From Strigamia acuminata (lineage: Eukaryota; Arthropoda; Chilopoda; Geophilomorpha; Linotaeniidae): a stretch of DNA of 64,000 bases. The position numbers and the translations under genes are program-made. Positions 13,904 through 27,117 of the stretch are shown here, one piece after another. How positions within the stretch are numbered: the stretch's first letter is position 1; each line of letters begins with the position of its first letter. Below the pieces are notes generated by a model. That model did no database searches, had not been told where the DNA came from, and was given only the letters and a program-made list of their open reading frames with translations. The stretch spans positions 10,668,186 to 10,732,185 of the forward strand of contig OX442317.1 of the NCBI GenBank assembly GCA_949358305.1, written 5' to 3'.

Positions 13904-14911
13904 TGTGGTGACTCGGTAGTCACCAGGGTGAAACTAAAAATAAGAATATTTATTGCAAATATATATTTTATTTTATCAGAATTATTTCTGTTTATTATTT
14001 TTTATTTTATCCAAAATACAAGCCCCTATTTTATGTCTCAACAGGATGCATATCCTGTCTGAGATTGAGAAGGCAGTCTAAAACCAAATCATTGCCTTGA
14101 ACAGTCACAAAAGTTATCTCCTGAAACCAAACCAATTTCTTGATCTACCTTGTGATTTATGCCATTATTTGGACTCCTTTCACAACCAGTGAAAGCTTTC
14201 TTGCAACAACCTGCATTTGTTGTGAGATTTCATTTTTGCTTAGTCAAAACTGAATTGAGCTGAGACCACAGCCTAGCCTTGAGCTTGTCAAGAGCCAGTG
14301 AAAAGAAACCAAAGTCCACATCATCGCAGTCTGCAGCCTGCGGAGCTCATGCCGCCCAAGCGAAGAAAGGTCCCGAATTGCCTGAAGTCGTCACGTCGTC
14401 AGTTCAGCATAAGAAATTCTTCCGACCGACCGCAGTCAGAAGAATAGCCCGAATTGTTTGTCGTCGTGCAATTTGTGAGTAGAAGTAGAGATAAGATTTT
14501 GAAATATTTTCCGTTATTGTTTAAGTGAAGAAAACAGAATTATTTCGGGCCAAAATGGATGAATTATCGTCACGAGCAGCCATCACGACACGCGCCGACG
14601 TCGACAAGCCATCGCCGTCGTCATTTTACATATCATTTTCCATTCGTAAACATCAGTTCATTTTATTAATATTAGTTAATTTAAATAGTCAATGTATAAT
14701 TTCAGTATCAAAGATTGTATCTAAATATTTCATGTAAAGTGTGTTAAATTTATTCTAATTCAAAAATAAATTACCGGTATTTAAGTAAGTGTTTGAAAAT
14801 ATTAGTCTCTTATTAATATTTTCTACATAGTTTTAATAAGACGCGGTGCAGCAACTGCTTGTAGCTTAGTTTAATTAGTTAGGAATAATTAAGTTAAAAC
14901 AAGTTAGAACA
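13904..14911. mobile_element. Probable solo LTR (Gypsy-type ends)
   Basis: The block starts TGTGGTGACTCGG and ends TTAGAACA, and it is flanked by the direct repeat ACAC at 13,900-13,903 and 14,912-14,915. TG...CA termini plus a 4-bp target duplication are the marks of an LTR. No gag or pol frame lies next to it, so it would be a solo LTR. The first nine bases (TGTGGTGAC) recur at 34,742. A short frame inside, beginning MPPKRRKVP near 14,350, is not convincing as a gene. Confidence 0.45.
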
Positions 14912-17900
14912 ACACACGGGCCAACCGATCATAATATGGAAAAATAAAGGAAAGGGAGGAGAAATTCGAATCGATCAACACTTGAACAAGTACAATGATA
15001 CAATGTTCAAATGAATTTCGTCTTGGAATTTTAATTGAATGCAAGGAATAAAAAGAAAAAAGTGTTGATTTTGTTTTCGTGGTTCCCCCGAGAAGTTCGA
15101 TTGTAACCGGCAAAAGTCGTTAGGCAAATGGATCTTTAGGCTACGGCTGTTTCCCCGATGGCGTTGCCTGTCTTCGGGCATTAAGGCTCTAATTCAAGTT
15201 GAGACTCGAGACGCAACCAACATCCGTCTTCATTCGTGTCTGCTTCACCCCGCGGCCCGCGGGACCCGACTCGCTCAGTCGCCGGTCGCGCGATCCCACT
15301 CCGACTCCAACTCCCACTCCCACTCCCACTCCCACTCCCACTCCCACTCCGCGCTCTCATTTCAAAAGCGGAAGTGCTTTCTTTGCACTGTTTATTAGCA
15401 AATTCAAACAAAAGAATTGGTTGCGCACGAAACACCTGCACTGCACTGCACTGCACTGCACTGCTCAGTGTGCACCCTCCCTCTCTTCATTGTTACCGTA
15501 CATGATTGAAGGAGCCTCGAATGAGTGGATTAAACCAATTTAGCTGCATTAAGGCGCCTATGGGATCACACTGAATGACGTGGGAGAAAAGCAGGTGATA
15601 GTGGGAAATGAAAAGCATCATATCAAGTTAAAATCCGACGTTTTCAATTTGTCACGAACTCGATATCCAAGTTCGATTCGAAACTTGTGTTTGGAATAGA
15701 ATAAATAATCTGTGATCTGATCATCTCGAACAAAAATCGATTTGAACAATTAATAATTTTCATTCTACTTTTCATCACATTAACTTATTGCCTATTGTTC
15801 GCACGTGTTGCGAGTTGGTGCGGAAAGAAAGAAAGAAAGAAAGATGAAAGATTAAAACATGAAAGAAAACAGTTGGCGTACTACAAGTATAGTCGTTTGG
15901 GTTTGGGTTGGAATCAACTTTTGGCATGGCATTCATTTTATTGGCGGTTAAGTTTAAAGTTGAAAGCCAAACTGTATGTGGTGTTGGTGCGGAAACTAAG
16001 TGACGAAAGACTAACGGTGTCTTTAACACACTCGATCGTACTCGCCAACACGTGCCGACATAATGCATTCGCCAAGAGAAACAAGCAGGAGTGCGGTGCG
16101 AGTGAGAAAACCCGACTTGCTGGTATGCATTCAATCTGTTGCCCGTGTGATCCATTCGCGCGGCATCTCACGCATGGCTGATTTCGCGTCCACACATACA
16201 AGCAGACACATGGCGCCATTGGACTCACTCGCGGACCCTTAAAGTGCTTTTCCCCACACTCGCAACACGCATGCGCTTTGCTTTGGCAATGTAAAGAAAG
16301 AAAGAAAAAGAAAAAAAGAAAAAGAGAGAGAGAGAGAGATGGTTAGATGGTTAGATGAGTCGGTCGGAATGTGGCGGTGGCGGGATAAGGAGGGGAGTGG
16401 CACTTCATTTTCCTACTCCCCCTAAGGAGCTCATTAATTGATTGGCCTTTATCTGCACTTTACGCACCGTTGAGTCTGGCGCAATCTCCTCGCTTGGTGA
16501 CGGCGACGGCGAAAGCGAAGGCGGCTACTGCGTCTGCGCGAGTGCCGGGTGCCGGGTGGGATCAACCCCATCCGTCTATTCTCAATTCGTTCCACTCTCC
16601 TCATCCCCCAACACGCTCCGCTCTGAGTCGAGTCGATCCGGGAATGGAAGGGACTGCAAGCGACTGCAAGGCACTGGAAGGCAAAGGAAAGACAAGACAA
16701 GACTAAAGCGAGTGCCCGGAGGGATGCATCTCTGAAAAATAACGCTACACCCTCCTTCTGATCGTTCATCCAAATGCCGCAGAGTGACAAGAAGAATGAC
16801 AACACCAACTACATTCAAATCATAATTGATCATTGCCTTTTGCTTTCCTTGCTCTTCTTCTGGCCAACCTGCAAAGCGCAGTTATTGGATTCCATTAAAA
16901 TTCAAATTTTTACAATCAAAATCAAAATCAAAATAAATTACGGAGTATTTGGTATACCGGTATCAAATATTAGAAACTCGCTTAATCATCGATTCGAGAA
17001 TCCATATGCATTAATCAGAATAAGAAAAATGTAAATTGCATTAACGCGCATGAGTCACGAGGCACAATTTCACCTTACAAGTTACGAGTAGACTCGGAGA
17101 CGGGTAAAGGCAATTCCGTTTTTCTTTTTCTTTTTCTTCTTTTTCTTTTTCTCTTTCTCGTCGACACTTGTCACCAGGTTTAACAAGATGGAAACGGCGG
17201 TACAAATACGGAGTATTTGTCCGATCTGGCGGATTTTGTTTTTAGATGTTGCCTCTAAATTTGCATCTTTTAAAGCGTGCAAATGGAATTGACGCAATAT
17301 TTAAATCCAAAATGTGGATGGTGTTTGGTGTGTCGCTCCACACACAATCAATGGCAAACACACTCGTATTTATCTTTAATGGTTGCGTATGTTTAAATTA
17401 TAAATAAGATTTTCTATTTGTTGATGCATCTTTAGCGTACGTTTCACTTAACAGGGTTGGCGAAGCAAAAGCATTCTGACAGCGTTAATGATGTTTCTGA
17501 TGAGGATCCATCTTAAAGTTGCTTATTTATTAAACATTATCATTTCAATCCGTCATCCGAGAAAATCATTATAATTACATTAAAAATTAAATCAAACTAG
17601 GGAAATATTTATATAAAAAAAAATAATAATAATTTTTAATTTGCCTAATCTACTTTTAAAACGAGTCTTTAATAAAAATCAATGAAAAGACAAGATCAAC
17701 CAACCAACCAACCAACCAACCAACCAACCAACCGACCGTTCTTTTCAGCAAAGTAACTTTGAAAACATTATACTCCTACATTGTATACGTAGGGCAAAGT
17801 TGAGGGGTTGAGGAGTTTTCTCTTTTTCTCTCTCTCTCTCTCTCTGTCTGCATTCGTTGAAAAACAATATTTTTTTGGGTAGTTTTCACTTTTCACCTCA

Positions 17901-17946
17901 GAAATATTTGGCGCGCGCAGATAACCGATTCGTGTCCCCGAGTCTC

Positions 17947-17980
<34 letters not shown>

Positions 17981-18872
17981 GTCGGGGCGATAAGGAAAGT
18001 CTTTTGTTCGCATAAGCAGAAGCAAAGAGGGGGGAAGACACCCGAGTCGACGCTTGCAATCAATGGTTGGAAATGTGATGATTTTTCCAATACACAAGGA
18101 TAGATAGGCTAATGTGCATTCGTCTCCTGCTTATCTCTGTCCAAAGGAAAATTATTGAATATTTCGCAAATTCCCCTTTTCAGTTTCCACCCATCAAGAT
18201 GCGAATTGCGAACCCCCTCGAGCCCGAATGAACACTACCACTAAATCACGCTCCGATGCAACCTCATTTCACCTGTTGAATTCCCCTTTTTCCACATCCC
18301 TTATTTTGTATTTTATTTTTGAATTTCATTTTGCATTTGCCAATTTTCACAATACAAAAAAAAAAAAAGAAAAAAAAAGAAAAAGAAAAAGAAAAAGAAA
18401 AGAAAAAGAAAAGAAAAGGAAAGGAAAGGAAAGGAAAGAAATGTCAATTTCTTCGCTGGCTTATCCAGAGAGAGCTGCGGTGCATCCAATTTCAGCTTGA
18501 GACAATTATTAATTAATATGCACAGTTTGCTTTTCTGGAAAACCGTCAGTGTTTTCTGGGAAGCGTGACGTAACGGTTGCGCATTCATCACCCACAATGC
18601 AATGCATTGCAATGTTGAGTAGGACAAAATAACATTTTCCAGATAACCAAAGCACGTGTTTCCATTGCAAATTGCTATGCGGTAAATTCTGAAAATGCAT
18701 CTAGCACGAGCGTACGTAAGCTCGCTCCTCCAGCTTTTTGCATGTCTTCTAACTCTTCCACATTTCGGCCATGACGTGACAACTTTTCCAGAAAATTAAA
18801 AATCAGGATTTCCAATTTTCGGGAAAACTTTGCTCGCTTAAACGTATTAAATGACTACGTCAGCTCACTTTT

Positions 18873-18903
<31 letters not shown>

Positions 18904-20518
18904 CTCTCTCTCTCTCTCCTATCTACTTTTACAAAGCGGCGAAGAATAATTTCTGATTTGAATTTTTCATTTAAAATCTTGCAGCTTTTTCGCCGTTGCG
19001 ACACGTCCAGCTCGGGGCCACAGTGCAAGTCCGCTGGCGAACTCAGGCTTTCTAACATCCATCCATTTCTTTGCAAATGGAAATTAAACGCATTATCCCT
19101 AGTTCGTTGACCAGCGCCCTCTTTACTTCGCCGCCAACCGCGCCGTAGCCCACACCACCCCTTCTCTTTCCTTTCCTTTCCTTCCCTTCCATTCCTTCCC
19201 CTTCTTCAACACACTGACGAATAATAGCGGGTAAACTGCGTCATCCTTCTTCCACTGGAGTTTGCGCCTATCTCATTAGCCTAATGAGAATTTGATGAGG
19301 TCGTCGTCGCGTGGACGTCGGGGCGAACGCGGAGAACTCGCACGTCATTTGCGGACTCGTTTCTCCCCCTCCACTCGCACCCGCTTCGTTCCGTGGAGGA
19401 AAAAAATAGAAAAATTATTTTAAAAAAAAATAATAATAATAATAAAAAAGTAATTTTTACGTGTCTTTTAATGGTGTCTATGAAACTTTAATCCGCTGCC
19501 ATAACAACGGAAATGTGCGCTTCGTACAAAACCTGTTTATTTGCAACGATTAAAAAAATAAAGAGCACAAAAAAAAGAGAAAAAAGGGTGTAGAATCAGA
19601 ATATTAAAAAGTCAGATTCAAATTGGATTATAAAAGCAAAGCGAAGGAAGTCTCTTAAAATATCCTTTCTTTCAGACCTTGAGCAACTCACAAGTGCCCC
19701 TTCTGGGCGCCACCTGATGGTTTTAAGTTAAATCAATGGAGACTCGACACGGTGGAAAAACCACTCACTCTACATCATAAAGCCGTGTTTCATGTTTCGG
19801 CGAAGATTTCACAAATTTTTTCATTTAACTTTTTGTTTCATTTTATGCACTTCCTCGCAATATCAAACCGAGAGAGAGAATGGTGATAATTCTTTCCCGC
19901 GTGCAAATTGATTAATCCAGCCGAGTGGACGGACATTCATCTTCCTTTTTCCTTTTTTTTTTTTTTTTCCTTTTTTTTCCTTTTTTTTTCTTTTTTTTTC
20001 TTTTTTTTTTTTTCAACGGCGGGGGTGGGGTTTAATAAGCTAATGCGCCAACAACGGGGGGTGGTTTTGATGGCGGTGCAATTTTTTTGAAACTTCCTCG
20101 AGGTGTCATTCAGGTGGCGGCACTTTGACCGCCAACTAAGATTAATAAATGTAATGCGCCCTCTGATGAAATAATTATGAGTTACGTGGGATGGGATCTG
20201 GCGTCTCTTCCTCGTGCCCCCTTCCAGCCCCGTTTTCATGACTCCCCGGAAGCGCACAAACGCACAAAAGGGCGGACTAATCACAACGCCCTCTGATCTC
20301 ATTTCACTTCTCCCGTTCGCTGAGCTCAATGAGTTTAAATTTTCTTTCTCAATTTTAGTTTGCAAGGGTCGGTGTCTCGGGCAGAGACTTGGACTGCACC
20401 CCAACTCCAAGCATTAAAGTCTCTTTTTAATTACGCAGCTGCTTGAATAAATAATCAGAACGGCGCGGCGCGGTCAACAATCCGTTAGATTGGTTTAATG
20501 CGGGCGACGTCTATCAGT

Positions 20519-20566
20519 CTGTGCTGTGCTGTGCTGTGCTGTGCTGTGCTGTGCTGTGCTGTGCTG
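20519..20566. repeat. (GTGCT)n microsatellite
   Basis: Nine or more perfect tandem copies of the pentamer GTGCT. It is one of the longest pure arrays in the window. Confidence 0.95.
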
Positions 20567-21193
20567 ATGTGCCCGGAATTCAAAACTGCACATAAATAAA
20601 CAAGTCTTCTTCTTACCTAACTTGTCCATTCAATTGTGCTCGTAATCAATCCAAGCTTGACCAATGAATAAAATAAGTTGAACAGTTTTTTGTTCATTGT
20701 TTGAAATTAAAGTGCTAGTAGTTGATTGGGAGGAACACCGTCAGAAAAAAAAAGAAGAAAGAAAGAAGCAAAAAAAGCAAAAAAAAACCTTTGGCTTCGA
20801 ACTCGAGATCAATACCAATCAATTTCGAACTTTTGAACCACTCCAGAGAAACAGGAAAATTCGAATTTAGAAAGCTGTGGACTTGTGGAGAATACGAGCA
20901 GGAGACAAAAAAGTTGAAATCAATTAATGTGTTTTACACAAACATTGCAGAAAAGAGTTAATAAAAACTATTGACTTGTGAGTGACGCCAACACTGTAGT
21001 GATGGATGAAATGGCTGCCGTCAGTCATCGCGTTATTTGGAACAAGTGCGAGCAGCCTACAATATAAAAACGTTTTGTGGCTCCGAGCCTGCTATCAAAC
21101 GATCGCTGTACTCGGCACTCGCTTTTGCCCTGTTTACACAGATATAAACATGAATAGGACGTTCGTTCTACGTACAAGTTAGCCTCTCTAGAG

Positions 21194-21241
21194 CAACCAA
21201 CCAACCAACCAACCAACCAACCAACCAACCAACCAACCAAG
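21194..21241. repeat. (CCAA)n microsatellite
   Basis: Eleven or so perfect tetramers. The same unit forms a second array at 17,697-17,733. Confidence 0.95.
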
Positions 21242-23077
21242 CAAGCAGAAGCAAGCGTTCACGTTCACTCACGACATTCACTCGTATTACTTGTGTGTGT
21301 GGATTAACAAACCAGCAAATCGACTCGTAGAATTCGCACATTTGCAGGAATATGCAACGAGATTTGCTTGAAAGGTGTAGCAACTGGTTTTTGAAAATCA
21401 TAAATCAGAAAGTGTTGGGCATTTGCTCGTTCAGTGGTTAACTACAACGCTCGCAATCAAGTGGTTAAATTACTAACTTGGGAATTTTCAAACCGTCATA
21501 AACTTTGTTCTGGTCTATCAGTGTTGCTCTTGTACTTTACATACTGTACCGTAACCGTATGCAATGATTACATCGTGCAGCCAGCTTAATTCTTTCCCAA
21601 AAAAAGAAAACTATTTTCTTGGTTGCCATGTGCTTTTCGTGCTTTTTGTGCGTCGCATCAGGCGGATATGACGACAGTAAGTTACGTACAGTATCGAAAT
21701 AATCTATGCGGTGCTTAGCCTAGACGTGGCAGTCGTTTTGCAGACATGCCTATCAAGCGAGCGGTCTGACATTCATCCCACCCCACAGACACCGATCATT
21801 AATGTTTCACTCTAGTGAAGTGTACATAAAATGACTTGTTTTCTCAGTACGATACGGGAAAACAAATTAATTTTTGAAAACGAGATATTAAATTAAGCAT
21901 CGAGAAACCCGGATATGAATTGTGAATGCCTGCCTCATCTCATCTCATCTCGTCTTCATCTATTTTGTATGGTGGCGCCCTCAATTGTGCTTTTTTTTAT
22001 ACCTTCAAAATATTTAATGGAAAGAATGCTTTATAATTGATAGGGTGGTTGCACCTGGTTGTGTATGCTCGAGGTTGTCAGCACAGCAGCTATTGAGACC
22101 TGTCAAAAAGCCTAATAGCTAAAAAAAATGACAATTTTCAACAACACACAACGAGCTCAAGACATGTCTCAATTACTGTAATATTCAAATGATGCAAAAT
22201 TCAAATAGCGCAGACAAGAGTTCCAGAGATGACATGACTTCACTTAAACTACTAGGCAAAAAGTTGATCTTTATTGGTTAGTCATGTTGGTGAGCTTGTG
22301 TGCCGAGTCAATTCTGTCTACGAATACCATCTACCAACTCCATCTAGCAGTAGATTCAAGAAACTGATGCGGCAACAATACCGATAATGGAGTTTTCACG
22401 GTCTGTGAAAACTTGTATTTCGAAGGTAAAATTGAAAAACGTGTTAGCATTGTATAAGCTGTTTGTTGTCTTTTCTATTTCAAATTGCAATCAAACGCAA
22501 CATTTTCAATCTTTTCAATCTTTTCAAGCAGTTGTAAGCTTAGTTGTTGCCCATGAAATCAGTTGCCGTGTTACATGTACTCAGTTCAGTTTTCCAGATA
22601 AGTGAAAATACGAATTCACTTTTCTGGAAAACTGATCACGTAAATGAACCAGTTTTTCAGAAAAGATCTTACCGGTAGTTGAAGATTTTTGTCGTTTTGC
22701 GCATAAAAAACTGCATGCAAAACACCCATCAGGCCCGTGCATGTGAAAATTAAATACTTTGATCGGAATATCGTCAGATCGTCAGATCGTCAGATCGTCG
22801 TATTAACGATACGGTAGACAGACGTATCAACGACATTAGGACCGAAAACAAAAATGATGTAAAATGAGCTAAAAGACGATTTCCGGGGTCGGAATGTGAT
22901 TGGTTTAGGGGCTGAAATAGATCGACAACCATTTTGTTGTTCCAGATAATCAAAATGCATTATAGGCAATTCACGTGTGACGTCATGTTTACCAGAAAAC
23001 TAAGGACAAGTAAACGCACACAGTTATCTGGATAAATAAAATCCGAATTATAACTTATGTATCTGGACAAGTGAGTC

Positions 23078-23316
23078 CAGTCGTGTTCAAAAAAACTGGA
23101 CCCTCACTCTAAACTGGCAATTGAAATCGTGAGTAATTTCGTGTTTTGCAACAGGTGATAATACTTGTATACCCTTGTATGCTATACAAGTATTACACAA
23201 GTATTATCACTTGTTGATGTCTGGTGTTTCACCTACGAATAGTGGCAAAATACAAAATTACACACAATGTCAATTGCCAGCCTAGAGTGAGGGTGCAGTT
23301 TTTTTGAACACGACTG
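23078..23316. mobile_element. Tc1/mariner-type MITE
   Basis: The ends are inverted repeats of about 45 bases. The left end begins CAGTCGTGTTCAAAAAAACT and the right end is its complement, finishing AACACGACTG before TA. The arms continue through CCCTCACTCTA and CAATTG. A second, inner hairpin of TACTTGTAT / ATACAAGTA lies in the middle. Ends beginning CAGT and a TA at the right junction are typical of Tc1/mariner insertions. At 239 bp it has no room for a transposase. The left TA is not preserved. Confidence 0.75.
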
Positions 23317-25583
23317 TACATGTAAAGATGGTGGTACACTTTAGCGACGGGTATATTTTAGCACCGCTGGTTGTTGTTAAGGTGGCGGTCGTTAAAGTGG
23401 AGTGTTTTTTTATTTTACGTGACCCTCACATTCAGTTACTCTACACGACCCACAGTTTAAGAAGCCGTGTCCCACACCAATCTTACTAACTCCACCAATT
23501 ATCTAACGCTTCCCTCCATCCAATCCCAAAAAAAACCCCAAAAACATCAATTCCCCCACAAACCCCAACCAAAAAAATTGCCCCCCCCCCCAAAAAAAAA
23601 TAAAATAAAATAAAATCCGCACTCCATTGGTCAACCAATCGATTCTATCCCCCCCCCCCCCTGTTTGTTATGCCACACGCTCATGTAAAACGACAGTCAG
23701 ATGACTTAACCAATCCCAACCCCCAATCCTTCTTGACAAACACACAGTGGTCACTCTCGAATCTCGACCAAACACCACCAAAAAATCCAAAAATGCCCAG
23801 CAAATCGGACTCTTCGACAGCCTGGTGGTCGCCAAACATCGAACAACTACACCAACCGCTAAAACGTAGCACTTGAGCAGAGAATCGCTAAAATCAGCTT
23901 CGCTAAAGTGAGCTTTTCTTTTACCCATGTAAACATGGTAAGTGTTGAAATGTCTAGCAGCTGTGATAAGTTGAGGCATGTAACTGACTTGTGAGACTTT
24001 ATTTTTGTGTATTTGTAAGTTATTCAAATAAGCAGGGGTGATACCGGTACAGTACAGACTTTACACGCACAGAAAAAGGAACGCAGCATTTGATGAAAAT
24101 AACTCAAATTTAAATTGCTAAGGAAACCAAATAACTCACTTGTCAGTTAAGAAAACATTCACCGAGATAAAATGCAGATAAAACTAGATTTTCAGAATAA
24201 AGTGAAATGTGAAATTGCAGATGATAGTGGTGAGTGGTGAGCCAGAAGAGGGTGCGTGGGCTTGCTTCTATTTCTTGTACGAACCAGTGTGAAGCTAAGT
24301 TAGCTTTAAACAACTTTTCTAATCAAAGTCTTATTGCAAGAATTTAAATTAAATGGACCTATACTGTGTAATTACAATAAGTGCCAATAAAGGTTCAAAT
24401 TGAGCAAAGCAAGTGCTAGATAATTTCAATCTAGCAGAGTTGAATGGAATTTCAGAAAAGCCGCAGTGGATGAATACAAGTAAGAGTAGGCAAACGGCAG
24501 AAAAGTCCACTACCGTAGTCTTACCGCTTTAGAGAATCGGGAGTTTTCAACGTTCATTCTTATTTCTAACACGTTCGAGTTCGAGCTGCGTCTAAATTTG
24601 CTTAAAAACGATAGAAAAACATTTAGCAAAAATATCATTACAAACGATGATTGTACGTGTAGAATTCGATCTGACCAAAGCCACGTGAAGAAAGCTGCAG
24701 TGAGTCGGTCGTTGGCGCATTTCATCACGACTGTCACAGTCGCACAAACGAAACGAAACGAAAGCAGAAAAGGCAGAAGCACAAATCCCAATTGGAGACA
24801 CCAGAGGTCTTAGAAGCGCAACCAGAATCTTAGAAGCGACCAAAAAGAGAAGAATGGTGATAAAGTTTTTAAAGCTATCACATCAGATCAGCAGCAAATG
24901 TGCTCATACACAACCTGGCACAAGACATAAAAGTAGCGAGACCAAAACAAAAGAAATAAATACAAACTTTACGCTACAACCTGGACAGAAAAATCAGAAA
25001 GCCAGCCGAAGCCATCACATCTCATAATGGCCTAATGGCCTTGAAAAACTCAAAATAATAAATATATACAAAATAAAATGCAATTCCATTTCACATACAC
25101 AGTATACATTTGTTTTTACATATGTTTTTACATCACTTTGTGCTTGCAATTAAAAATATCTAATGATGGAAAAAGTTTTGAGATTCGGTTGGCATTAAGT
25201 TCTCATTTGTATAAATGTATAAACATCAATCTTTTAACTGTAAAGAAAAAAATGTTAATACCATTCACAAGCACAAAGCCATGCAGAATTGTATGGGATT
25301 TCCATGTGCCAAGCCGTAAAATTAGCTAGTACAGAGTATTTTGGGCGTACATTCCCAAACAGTTATAGTAAAGGAAGTGGAAATGGGAAGCATTCGTCTC
25401 AGCGAAAACGAAGAAGAAGAAAAGAATTGACATAGCACCAGCACCACCTAACTTATGAATTCTTTGTTCGTCAACACTGAAACTGAATGGCTCGCTCTTG
25501 CTCATGCAGTAAGCATCTAATTGATGGTAATTATCCAAGTTCGTACCGGTATTCATTTGTTACTACAGTATGACCCATTTCGG
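23317..25583. other. Intergenic, no gene seen
   Basis: The DNA is A/T-rich with two long C runs (23,581 and 23,650). I find no recognisable exon on either strand. Two copies of the dispersed CTCACTTGTCAG word occur at about 23,984 and 24,135. Confidence 0.6.
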
Positions 25584-26082
25584 TATACTTTACCAGCCCC
25601 CTCTCAGATCATCTCCAAAATTTGAATTCAGGGGTAATCGAGAGTTGGAAATCGTCAATCGAATGGCATTGACGGTTTTGGGAGCAAACGGATACGGAAG
25701 CAGAAAACAAGAGATTAATGGCTGTAGGTTAAGTATGGAATCATATGGCCCATTGTTATTGTTGCTGTCATCGCTGATTCCACAGTGTTAGCGGGCAGTG
25801 GGGTCGGGGAAAGGCGGGGAGTCAGAGCCTTCCACCCCCCCCCCCCCTTGAATGAGAAAAGAAAAAGCACGTGCTGACAGCTAAGAATGAAATTAAAAAA
25901 CTGAAATAATGTAATGGGCCATATGATGGCCATCAAAAGTAGTGTAACTGGTCGTTAATCTCCTGTTTTTCGCTTCCGTTTTCGTTTGCCCCCAAAACCG
26001 TCAGTGCCATTCGATTCCCCACCCTTGACTACCCCTAAATCCAATTTTTGGAGATGATCTGAGAGGTGGTCGGTAAAGTATA
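25584..26082. mobile_element. Foldback element with about 170-bp inverted arms
   Basis: The left arm starts near 25,584 (GTATACTTTACC, then CTCTCAGATCATCTCC). The right arm ends near 26,082 with the complement (GGAGATGATCTGAGAG, then GGTAAAGTATA). The arms match with scattered differences for about 170 bases, through CGAATGGCATTGACGGTTTTGG and as far as ATATGGCCCAT. The spacer of about 160 bases contains a C tract. No coding capacity is visible. It is probably a non-autonomous transposon of unknown superfamily. Confidence 0.75.
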
Positions 26083-27117
26083 ATTGTTCGCACGAGTATC
26101 TAGAAAACCAAACCAACAAACGCCTGCCTCCCTGCTCGAATCAATTCCAATACAACAACGTTATCTTAATCTATCCTTGATTAAATCGAGGTTCAATGAT
26201 CCTAACAAGGCAAGTGCGTGCGTTTTCACATATCTTACAAGTTAGAATAAATAAAAAATATATTGTAACGCCTCTTGTCTTACCGCATTCTGTTTTCTCT
26301 TCTGCAAGTTCGCTCGATGATTGGAATGGAACGGGAGGTGCATGCAAGTCACGGCGGCGGCGACAAACCAACTCAAATAACTTGCAAGGGATCTTCAGTG
26401 CTTCTTGTTCCTCTGCTGCGCGGCTGTGTTGATAAAAAAAATATAAATATAAACAAATAAATAAATAAATAAAAATATAAATTAAGTAATTAATTGATTA
26501 ATTGATTAATTAATTAATTAATAACTTAATTACAGTAATTAATAAATAAATAAATAAATAAATAATTAAATAATTAAATAAATAATGATGACAATTGGAA
26601 CATAAACAATAAATTTCTTAGCAACGTAACTAAAAGGACACAACCTAGTGGTGAAATGGATAAGTTGCAGCTACTGCATCTTCCAAGTAAATCCTGGAAA
26701 GAGAAACAGGTGTACGGTTCAAATGGAAAGAATTAAGTGGACCTTACAATAAAACAAAGATTGATTTCGAGTATACACATAGAAAAACAAAATGGAATAA
26801 TTAGAATAACGGATTAAATGAAATCAAACGTATGAAACATTTTCGATCATTTCAAACCTTTTATTAAACCTTAAAAAAGTACACTCAAGTCAGAACAGCG
26901 CTAAGGATTTCTCCTCCATTTACACATTTTGTTTCTCACTTTAAAATTTGAACGCCAAACCGGCAGCGAAATTCATCAACCTACGTGCAATGAGCGAAAT
27001 AGAAAAGGAAAGAAACCGACAAGTGACTCATCAAATTGAACAATTACACAACAAATGAGCAATTAATTTCTCTTTTTCTTTCTTTCTTTCTTTCTTTCTT
27101 TTCAATTCAATTCAACT
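26083..27117. other. Intergenic DNA 3' of ING3
   Basis: AAAT/TTAA-type repeats occupy 26,440-26,580. On the minus strand an AATAAA at 26,860-26,865 is a possible polyadenylation signal for ING3, about 250 bp past its stop. A tRNA-like A-box/B-box pair is weakly suggested near 26,644-26,726 but is not called. Confidence 0.5.

Larger units (their letters stand above)
14912..23077. other. Intergenic, no gene seen
   Basis: The stretch is dominated by simple repeats: CACTCC at 15,311-15,350, CTGCA at 15,436-15,464, CCAA at 17,697-17,733, CTTT at 18,869-18,920, long T tracts at 19,945-20,015, GTGCT at 20,519-20,566 and CCAA again at 21,194-21,241. A 19-base word shared with 9,111-9,129 occurs at 18,591-18,609. 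Open frames present are low-complexity translations of these repeats. Confidence 0.6.

Noticed and set aside
26644-26726. tRNA-like sequence with A-box- and B-box-like words
   Set aside because: TAGTGGTGAAATGG and GGTTCAAATGG are spaced roughly right, but no acceptor stem or cloverleaf can be drawn. At most it is a decayed tRNA-derived SINE.
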